Notes under the pieces: model-generated
Seen by the model: only the letters and a program-made list of their open reading frames with translations
What the model was told of the DNA's origin: nothing
Database searches by the model: none
Program-made: the position numbers and the translations under genes
NCBI GenBank assembly: GCA_003553165.1
Contig: PUOZ01000232.1
Coordinates: forward strand, 1-13,272
Source: Thioalkalivibrio sp.
Lineage (GTDB): Bacteria; Pseudomonadota; Gammaproteobacteria; Ectothiorhodospirales; Ectothiorhodospiraceae
Length of the DNA: 13,272 nucleotides
Direction of reading: 5' to 3'
Shown: in pieces, positions 8,436 through 13,272 of the stretch
Layout: the number at the start of each line of letters is the position of its first letter
How positions within the stretch are numbered: the first letter of the stretch is position 1

Positions 8436-9044
8436 TTGGCCCTGTTGCTGATCGTGGCGGGCGCCTGGATCGCCTACCTGCTGCAGGCCCAGCGCGATGT
8501 CCCGGTGACCCTGACGCCGCAGGAGCAGCGGGCACTGGATCTCAAGCTGACTGCGCTGCGCGATGCCGCGGTCGCCGAGCCGCGCCCGGAGGCGGTGCCG
8601 GAGTCGCCAGCGGACCCCGATGAAGGGCGCGTAGTGGCGCCGGAGATCTATGCCGAGGACCCGGATCGGCGCCGGATCCGTTTTACCGAGCGTGAACTCA
8701 ACGCCGCCATCGCCCGCGATCCGGCGCTGGCCGGGCGCGCCGCAGTGCGGCTGTCGCCGGGCCAGGTCAGCGCGAGTTTCCTGGTTGACGTGCCCGAGGA
8801 CCTGCCCCTGCTCGGGGGGCGCAGCCTGCGTGTTCGGACCGGACTGCAGCTGCTGACGCGGGATGAGCGGCTCGAGGCGCGGTTGCTAGGAATCAGTGTC
8901 GGCGGGGTACCCCTTCCGGCTGCCTGGCTGGGAGGCTGGAAGGGAAGCGATCTACTGGCGACCAGCGGCCTCGGCGCGTTTGGCGCGGGCATCGAAGCGC
9001 TGGAGGTCCGCGAGGGCGAGTTGGAGCTGTTGCTGGCGCCCTGA
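8436..9044 (+). CDS. Conserved hypothetical membrane-anchored protein with amber-interrupted N-terminus
   Basis: The open frame after the stop encodes 202 aa from TTG 8436: a hydrophobic anchor (residues 2-17), a proline/acid-rich linker (~45-75), then a C-terminal soluble domain. That domain carries IRFTERELNAAIARDP (81-96), a lipid-binding-like beta pattern, and VGGVPLPAAWLGGWKG (155-170). I recognise the pattern from unnamed gammaproteobacterial proteins but not a function. A loose likeness to DUF2140/YpmS is only a guess. The same frame is open upstream to GTG 8367 and ATG 8412, giving a basic N-terminus (RR, R, R) followed by MAWILV. TAG at 8430-8432 then breaks it in the middle of the apparent transmembrane helix. 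TTG 8436 has no clear ribosome binding site. It may be a pseudogene, be expressed at low level from TTG, or reflect a sequence error. Confidence 0.65.
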   Translation: MALLLIVAGAWIAYLLQAQRDVPVTLTPQEQRALDLKLTALRDAAVAEPRPEAVPESPADPDEGRVVAPEIYAEDPDRRRIRFTERELNAAIARDPALAGRAAVRLSPGQVSASFLVDVPEDLPLLGGRSLRVRTGLQLLTRDERLEARLLGISVGGVPLPAAWLGGWKGSDLLATSGLGAFGAGIEALEVREGELELLLAP

Positions 9045-9113
9045 CCGAAGCGGTCCGGGATCGCCGGAAGTCGCGCGAGGCTGCGTGTCCGGGGGCGATC
9101 CGGGTGTGGGCGC

Positions 9114-9848
9114 TCAGCGGCGGTCGAGGGTCCGTAATGTGGCGGCACCGTAGGCACGGGCTTCGCCCGAGACCGTGACCCGCAGCGTTGATCGTCCAGC
9201 CTCCAGCGCCGGAGCCGCGGCGGCGTCTTCCATCGCTCTCATGCCCATGGCCAGCATCGGTCGGGGTACCGGGAATCCGTCATCCCCCATCCTGAGTTCC
9301 TTCGGGAAGATGTGTGAGGCGCCGATGGCGGCGCCCATCTCCTGGGCGATGCGCTGCCACCTGCGGATGGCCTCGAGCAGCAGGTGCTGCTGGTGCACCG
9401 CACGTGTCTCCGGGCTGATGGAAAACTGGATCTGCGTGATCGCGAGCCCCAGGCCCTGCAGTTCAGCCGCCATCTCCGTGAGCGCATCGAAATCCCTGCC
9501 CTTCAGTTCCAGCCTCTGCTCGACCTGCCAGGCAACCGGCTCGGTACGGCTGCGGTCACGGTCGTACACCGGGGATGTGCTGTAGCCCAGGCTGCGCGCT
9601 TCGATGGTCGGGACCCGCAGCGCCCGCTCGAGACCATCGCGCATCAGCTGGTTCACCGCAGCCGTGGCCTGCGCCACCTCGGTGTCCCGCCGCTCCGCCT
9701 TGAGGTGCATGGTCATCAGGTCGTTCTCGACCTCGCTTTCGGCATGGGCGGTGATCTGAAGCAGGGTGGACCCGTCATCGGCCGTTGCGACGGACGCGCC
9801 GGCGCAGAGAACCGCGATGAGGATCAGGGCAAACGGCATTCGAAACAT
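9114..9848 (-). CDS. Periplasmic SIMPL-domain (DUF541) protein
   Basis: This 244-aa protein has a signal peptide (FRMPFALILIAVLCAGASVATA, probable cleavage after residue 23) followed by one SIMPL/DUF541 domain. That family includes E. coli YggE and BP26 and forms oligomers in the periplasm. Roles in oxidative stress tolerance are reported for some members, but the molecular function is not settled. Family features are ITAHAESEVENDLMTMHLKAE near the mature N-terminus, the central RSLGYSTSPVYD, and the C-terminal STLRVTVSGEARAYG. The frame extends upstream to ATG 9911. ATG 9848 is preferred because it starts the signal peptide directly and has GAGG 9 nt upstream. It converges on the 8436-9044 gene (69-bp gap). 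Confidence 0.9.
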   Translation of the reverse strand: MFRMPFALILIAVLCAGASVATADDGSTLLQITAHAESEVENDLMTMHLKAERRDTEVAQATAAVNQLMRDGLERALRVPTIEARSLGYSTSPVYDRDRSRTEPVAWQVEQRLELKGRDFDALTEMAAELQGLGLAITQIQFSISPETRAVHQQHLLLEAIRRWQRIAQEMGAAIGASHIFPKELRMGDDGFPVPRPMLAMGMRAMEDAAAAPALEAGRSTLRVTVSGEARAYGAATLRTLDRR

Positions 9849-9972
9849 GATCGGGAGCCTCGACTGGGGGCCATGAGCGTTTCCGGGTCGGATCACACCT
9901 GGCAGACACACGTTGGAGTGGCGGCGGGCGTGAAAGTTTGTACGGTGCGGGTGCGCCGGTAAGGGGCGGACA
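9849..9972. other. Spacer between EgtC-like gene and SIMPL gene
   Basis: This 124-bp stretch lies between two minus-strand genes. It holds the ribosome binding site of the SIMPL gene. I saw no clear promoter or T-tract terminator, so cotranscription cannot be excluded. Confidence 0.35.
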
Positions 9973-10755
9973 TCACAGTGCCAGCAGTTCCGGAGGTTCG
10001 TCCGGCACCACCACCAGGATATGGCCCTCGGGGATGCTGCGCCAGCGCTCGCGCTCGGTCAGCGGCTCGGACGCGATGACGACGGCGCCCTCGGGGAAGC
10101 TGTCGTCGTCGCTGGTGTAATAGAGGCTGGGGCTGATGTCGTTCACCGCATGGCGACTGGCGACCAGCCGTTCGCCATCGGTCAGGATTACGTTCAGCAG
10201 GGCCCGATCCGGACCCAGCCAGGACTCGAGCGTCGAGAAGGCCTCGATCATCGCGCCTTCGAGGCTGAGGTCCGCGTCATCGAGCAGATACTGGCGCATC
10301 AATGCGAAGAGATGCTCGGAGTCGGTCGTGCCCAGGATGTCCGCCTCGACCTCCGGTTCGATGATGTTCTGGATCTGCCGCCGGATCCCAGGACGGAAGC
10401 CCTCGATCAGCCCGTTATGGCTGTACAGCAGGTCGCCGAGTGCGAAGGGCTGGGCATTCACGACATCGCCGCCAAACCCCGGCGAGGCGCTGCGAACGGC
10501 TGCGAGCCAGAGGTCGGCGTAGAGGTTGCGCGCAAGCTCGGCCAGGTTCGGGTCCTGCCAGATGGGGTCGGCCCGGCGGTAAACCACGGCTTTGTCGTCC
10601 TCGCCGTACCAGCCGAAGCCGAAGCCGTCGGCATTCACGCGCGCATAACGCAGTTCCTCCGGTTCGCTGGCCTGGCGTACCAGGCTGTGTGGTGGCAGGA
10701 AGAGGATCTCCTGCAGCGACAATTCCGGGCCGATATAGGCGACGTGGCGGCACAT
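9973..10755 (-). CDS. egtC: Class II glutamine amidotransferase, EgtC-like
   Basis: This 260-aa Ntn-type amidohydrolase begins MCRHVAYIG, leaving Cys2 as the N-terminal nucleophile after Met removal. It also has VNADGFGFGWY (40-50), AAVRSASPG (85-93), NAQPF (100-104), SHNGLIEGF (112-120) and TTDSEHLF (143-150), in the order seen in class II GATase domains. The closest recalled match is EgtC, which hydrolyses gamma-glutamyl-hercynylcysteine sulfoxide in ergothioneine synthesis. egtB and egtD are not in the window, so the pathway role is inferred, and a general YafJ-type amidotransferase remains possible. The frame extends 18 codons upstream, but that would bury the catalytic Cys2, so ATG 10755 is the start. 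It diverges from the sixA-ppx genes. Confidence 0.85.
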   Translation of the reverse strand: MCRHVAYIGPELSLQEILFLPPHSLVRQASEPEELRYARVNADGFGFGWYGEDDKAVVYRRADPIWQDPNLAELARNLYADLWLAAVRSASPGFGGDVVNAQPFALGDLLYSHNGLIEGFRPGIRRQIQNIIEPEVEADILGTTDSEHLFALMRQYLLDDADLSLEGAMIEAFSTLESWLGPDRALLNVILTDGERLVASRHAVNDISPSLYYTSDDDSFPEGAVVIASEPLTERERWRSIPEGHILVVVPDEPPELLAL

Positions 10756-10869
10756 GGGCGGATCTCGGCTGGTGGGTCCGGGCCTGGAAGCGCGGCAGGC
10801 TCCCGGCATTCATGGTAGCTTTCCCGCCGTGTTGATGCACGGGTGCCGTGCCGTCAGGAGGACCGATCG
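10756..10869. promoter_or_regulatory. Divergent egtC-like / sixA promoter region
   Basis: This gap carries the start signals for the amidotransferase gene (minus) and the sixA-ppx operon (plus). It contains a perfect 6-bp-arm dyad, GCACGG-GTG-CCGTGC at 10837-10851, ending 4 nt before an AGGAGG. The dyad could be a 5'-UTR hairpin or an operator. I found no convincing -35/-10 pair. Confidence 0.4.
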
Positions 10870-10920
10870 ATGTCCACGTTTCGGAATGTTTCACCCAGTG
10901 ACCGGGAGGGGAGCCGATGA
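10870..10920 (+). CDS. Possible 16-codon leader ORF upstream of sixA
   Basis: ATG 10870 sits 8 nt after a consensus AGGAGG (10856-10861). It opens a 16-aa frame, MSTFRNVSPSDREGSR, ending at TGA 10918-10920. The stop overlaps the sixA ATG (10917) as ATGA, the classical arrangement for translational coupling. A small dyad (10837-10851) lies just upstream of the Shine-Dalgarno. The peptide has four serines and three arginines but no long run of one amino acid, so classical attenuation is not evident. It could be a coupling leader or a chance ORF. No homology is known to me. Confidence 0.35.
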   Translation: MSTFRNVSPSDREGSR

Positions 10921-11444
10921 AAACGGTCCCTGCTGCGCGCGAACGTCTTCTGGTACTGGTCCGGCATGCCCAGGCGGGCGACCCCGAGCGTTTCCGCCGG
11001 GAAACGGGGCGTCCGGATCGGGAGCGGCCGCTGACCGCCGAGGGTCGCCAACACAACCGAGCCGCCGCCGCGGGCTTGCATCGGCTTCTGGGGACGCTGG
11101 ACCACGTGTGGAGCAGCCCGTACGCACGGGCGCGGCAGACGGCGGAGGGGATCGCCGAAGTCTTCGAGCGGCCGGTGGAGGCCCCGGACTTCCTACTGCC
11201 GCCCTGGGATCCCGGCGCGTTGGGAGAGTGGCTGCAGCCGCGGCTTGTGCGCGGACAGACCGGCGTACTGGTCGGGCACGAGCCGGATCTCTCGCTGCTG
11301 CTGGGAGAGTGGCTCTGCGGGCGTGGTGCCCCGGTGCCGATGGAGAAGGGGGCCGCTTGCGCGCTGCGCATCCCTGACGGGCTGGGCCGGGGCGCTGTGG
11401 AATTGATCTGGAAACTTCCGCAGTATGGTTTGCGAAAGCTCTAG
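10917..11444 (+). CDS. sixA: Phosphohistidine phosphatase SixA (histidine phosphatase superfamily)
   Basis: SixA-family enzymes remove phosphate from phosphohistidine; in E. coli the known targets are ArcB and the nitrogen-PTS protein NPr. The 175-aa product is slightly longer than the E. coli protein (161 aa). It shows LVRHAQAG (14-21) with phospho-accepting His17, SSPYARARQTAE (66-77), and VGHEPDLSLLL (119-129) with the second catalytic His121. It has no signal peptide and is cytosolic. GGGAGGGGA lies about 4 nt before ATG 10917. ppx follows after 16 bp, so the two are likely one operon. This pairing suggests a phosphate or energy-state role, but the actual substrate is not shown by sequence. 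Confidence 0.92.
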   Translation: MKTVPAARERLLVLVRHAQAGDPERFRRETGRPDRERPLTAEGRQHNRAAAAGLHRLLGTLDHVWSSPYARARQTAEGIAEVFERPVEAPDFLLPPWDPGALGEWLQPRLVRGQTGVLVGHEPDLSLLLGEWLCGRGAPVPMEKGAACALRIPDGLGRGAVELIWKLPQYGLRKL

Positions 11445-11460
11445 GGAACCAGGGGAAACG

Positions 11461-12987
11461 ATGGCTGCAGACAAACCGGACCGGGCGGGAACACGGCAGG
11501 ACGGATTCGACACCGTCGCAGCGGTGGACCTGGGTTCGAACAGCTTTCACATGATCGTCGCCCGCTGGCACGAGGGCGAGGTGATCATGGTCGACCGGTT
11601 GAAGGAAACGGTCCGGCTCGCGAGCGGGCTGGATGCCAGGAACCGGCTCTCCGCGGAGGCCCAGCAACGGGCGCTGGAGTGTCTGGGCCGGTTCGGCCAG
11701 CGTCTGCGCACGCTGCCACCTGGCAGCGTGCGGGCCCTGGGGACGAACACCCTGCGCAAGGCGCGTTCGGCGCGGCGCTTCCTGGAACTCGCCGAGGAGG
11801 CGCTGGGGCACCCGGTCGAGATCATCGGCGGGCGCGAGGAGGCACGGCTGATCTTTCTGGGCGTGGCCCACAGCCTGGCCGACGACGGCGGCCGCAGGCT
11901 GGTGATCGACATCGGCGGCGGCAGCACGGAATTCATCATCGGGGAGCGCTTCGAGCCGCAGCTCGCGGAAAGCCTGCAGATGGGCTGCGTGACCTTCAGT
12001 GCGCTGCATTTTCCCGATGGGCGCATCACCGCTCGGAGGTTCCGCCAGGCCGAGCTGCACGCGCAGCTGGAGTTGCAGCCGATTGTGACCGCATACCGGA
12101 GCCTGGGCTGGGAGCAGGCTCTGGGTTCGTCGGGAACCATGCTCGCACTGGACCGGATCCTGCACGAGACCGGCATGGAGAAGACGCCGGGCATGAGCCT
12201 GTCCGGGCTCGAGTCCCTGCGTGCGCAGTTGATCGAGGTCGGAGAGGTCGACCGTCTGAACCTGTCCGGCCTGAGCGACGATCGGCGCCCGGTGATCGCG
12301 GGCGGTCTGGCGGTGATCATCGGTGCCTTCCGCGGCTTGGGCATCGAGCGTCTGACGACCTCCGACGGCGCCCTGCGCGAGGGCGTGGTGCATGACCTGT
12401 TCGGGCGTTTCCACCACGAGGACGTGCGCGGACGCACGATTCACCACCTGCGCAAGCGCTTCGCCGTGGATGCGGCCCATGCCGACCGCGTGATGGCAGA
12501 GGCGCAGCGTCTGTTCGCTCCCGTGGCGGAGGCCTGGAGTCTCGGCGAGAGTGAGCGCGATCTGCTGAACTGGGCCGCGGAGTTGCACGAGATCGGGTTG
12601 GCGCTGGCGCACAGCCGGTATCACAAGCATGGCGACTACATTCTGACCCACGCCGACCTGCCGGGTTTCTCGCGCCTGGAGCAGGCCGACATGGCCCTGC
12701 TGGTGCGCGCCCACCGGCGGCGGCTGCAGGAGCGGCTGTTCGAGGAACGGCCCAAGGCGCGACGCAAGCGCCTGCTCCGGCTTGCCATCCTGCTGCGGCT
12801 GGCCGTGCTGCTGCACCGTTCGCGCACCGACGAAGTGGTACCGATCCAGGCGGTCACCGCGACCCGTAACGGCATCGCCCTGGAGTTCGCGCCGGATTGG
12901 CTGGCGGACCATCCGCTGACCGCGGCGGACCTGGAGAACGAGGCCGAGCAGATCGCGGAACTGGGCTTCACCCTGAAGGCGCGCTAA
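11461..12987 (+). CDS. ppx: Exopolyphosphatase (Ppx/GppA family)
   Basis: Ppx releases orthophosphate from the ends of polyphosphate chains; relatives (GppA) hydrolyse pppGpp. The 508-aa length and the HD-like C-terminal half fit the long Ppx form. Visible ASKHA motifs are AVDLGSNSFHMIVA (21-34), ALGTNTLRKA (92-101), IIGGREEARLIFLGVAHS (121-138) with catalytic Glu126, VIDIGGGSTEF (148-158), and LGSSGTM in the second ATPase-fold lobe. The C-terminal domain has AAELHEIGLALAHSRYHKHGDYI. The frame opens 12 codons earlier (11425, inside sixA), but ATG 11461 has AGGGGAAAC directly upstream and starts where family members do. It faces ppk1, and convergent ppx/ppk1 supports Ppx over GppA. Confidence 0.95.
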   Translation: MAADKPDRAGTRQDGFDTVAAVDLGSNSFHMIVARWHEGEVIMVDRLKETVRLASGLDARNRLSAEAQQRALECLGRFGQRLRTLPPGSVRALGTNTLRKARSARRFLELAEEALGHPVEIIGGREEARLIFLGVAHSLADDGGRRLVIDIGGGSTEFIIGERFEPQLAESLQMGCVTFSALHFPDGRITARRFRQAELHAQLELQPIVTAYRSLGWEQALGSSGTMLALDRILHETGMEKTPGMSLSGLESLRAQLIEVGEVDRLNLSGLSDDRRPVIAGGLAVIIGAFRGLGIERLTTSDGALREGVVHDLFGRFHHEDVRGRTIHHLRKRFAVDAAHADRVMAEAQRLFAPVAEAWSLGESERDLLNWAAELHEIGLALAHSRYHKHGDYILTHADLPGFSRLEQADMALLVRAHRRRLQERLFEERPKARRKRLLRLAILLRLAVLLHRSRTDEVVPIQAVTATRNGIALEFAPDWLADHPLTAADLENEAEQIAELGFTLKAR

Positions 12988-13141
12988 CCCCGATGTTCGG
13001 ATGTCCCTCGAATGACGCAAGCGGCAGCGCCCAGGGAGTGCGTCGGCTTGCCGCCGCTGTGCGGAGCTGGGTCATCCCCGCGACCGCATCGCGGGAGCAA
13101 GCTCCCGCACTCCATAAGCGGGCGGCGGCGGAAGACGCCGA
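12988..13141. other. Convergent ppx/ppk1 intergenic region
   Basis: This 154-bp gap separates two gene ends. It holds two overlapping inverted repeats (13077-13095 and 13091-13108) and a short CGGCG/CGCCG dyad (13126-13140) just downstream of the ppk1 stop. No T-tract follows any of them on either strand. No convincing gene is present. Confidence 0.5.
13077..13108. repeat. REP-like overlapping hairpins between ppx and ppk1
   Basis: The first hairpin is CCCGCGA (13077-13083), loop CCGCA, TCGCGGG (13089-13095). The second is GCGGGAG (13091-13097), loop CAAG, CTCCCGC (13102-13108). They share GCGGG, so only one can form at a time. The unit GCGGGAGCAAGCTCCCGC resembles short palindromic intergenic repeats known from gammaproteobacteria such as Pseudomonas. 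It may act as a bidirectional 3'-end structure for ppx and ppk1. Copy number elsewhere in the genome cannot be seen here. Confidence 0.5.
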
Positions 13142-13272
13142 TTACCGATTTGCGAGTCTTGCCAGCAGGTCCTGCTGTACGGAGTAGGGCGCCGCGCCGT
13201 TGGCAGGCGACTGGCGCTGGTAGCTGCCGTCCTTCTGCAGCACCCAGGCCGATGTGTTGTCGCGCATGTACG
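13142..13272 (-). CDS. ppk1: Polyphosphate kinase Ppk1, C-terminal end (partial)
   Basis: The minus strand encodes 42 complete codons from 13270 down to a TAA at 13144-13142: YMRDNTSAWVLQKDGSYQR, then a tail ending LLARLANR. The pattern RDNTSAWVLQ-DGSY matches the extreme C-terminus of Ppk1, where the last beta strands of the phospholipase-D-like kinase domain end in a xxW.LQ.DGSY motif. Ppk1 reversibly makes polyphosphate from ATP at the membrane. The rest of the gene lies beyond the right edge. Convergence with ppx, its metabolic opponent, strongly supports the call, although only about 6% of the usual ~690-700 residues is visible. Confidence 0.85.
   Translation of the reverse strand, partial: YMRDNTSAWVLQKDGSYQRQSPANGAAPYSVQQDLLARLANR

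Noticed and set aside
10891..13020. A 709-codon open frame on the minus strand opposite sixA and ppx
   Set aside because: It lies antisense to two genes with clear catalytic motifs. Its product is rich in Arg, Pro, Gln and Ala, as expected from reading GC-rich codons backwards, with no recognisable domain or ribosome binding site.

Overview
The window is GC-rich, tightly packed bacterial chromosome carrying housekeeping and storage-metabolism genes. GlgB, GlgC, MalQ, SixA, Ppx and Ppk1 all read as gammaproteobacterial. The gene set and protein character fit the Chromatiales/Ectothiorhodospiraceae (Thioalkalivibrio-like). That placement is inference from recalled family resemblance, not from a search. 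No insertion sequence, phage gene, CRISPR array or integration scar is visible.

Layout, left to right. A tRNA-Ala(CGC) lies on the minus strand at 97-172. A glycogen (alpha-glucan) module follows. glgB, the GH13 branching enzyme, is on the minus strand (248-2464). It diverges across a 109-bp gap from a plus-strand operon of glgC (ADP-glucose pyrophosphorylase), a GH57-family glucan hydrolase/transferase and malQ (4-alpha-glucanotransferase). The operon genes overlap by 11 bp and 4 bp, so translational coupling is likely. Glycogen synthase and phosphorylase genes are not in the window.

Next is a stretch of small envelope-type genes. Two minus-strand genes encode a two-helix PLDc_N-like membrane protein (7211-7393) and a secreted Sel1-repeat protein (7431-8288). 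A plus-strand gene encodes a conserved hypothetical membrane-anchored protein (8436-9044), whose apparent N-terminal anchor is interrupted by an in-frame TAG. Then come two further minus-strand genes: a periplasmic SIMPL/DUF541 protein (9114-9848) and an EgtC-like class II glutamine amidotransferase (9973-10755).

The right end is a phosphate/polyphosphate module. A plus-strand pair, sixA (10917-11444) and ppx (11461-12987), faces the C-terminal end of ppk1, which runs off the right edge on the minus strand. Ppk1 makes and Ppx degrades polyphosphate, so the window pairs enzymes for two storage polymers, glycogen and polyphosphate, about 3.9 kb apart.

The most unusual points are the amber codon in the 8436-9044 gene, a possible 16-codon leader ORF with a consensus Shine-Dalgarno that overlaps the sixA start by ATGA, two mutually exclusive hairpins between ppx and ppk1, and the replacement of the classical GlgC activator lysine by tryptophan. 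I do not see a clearly new multi-gene system here.
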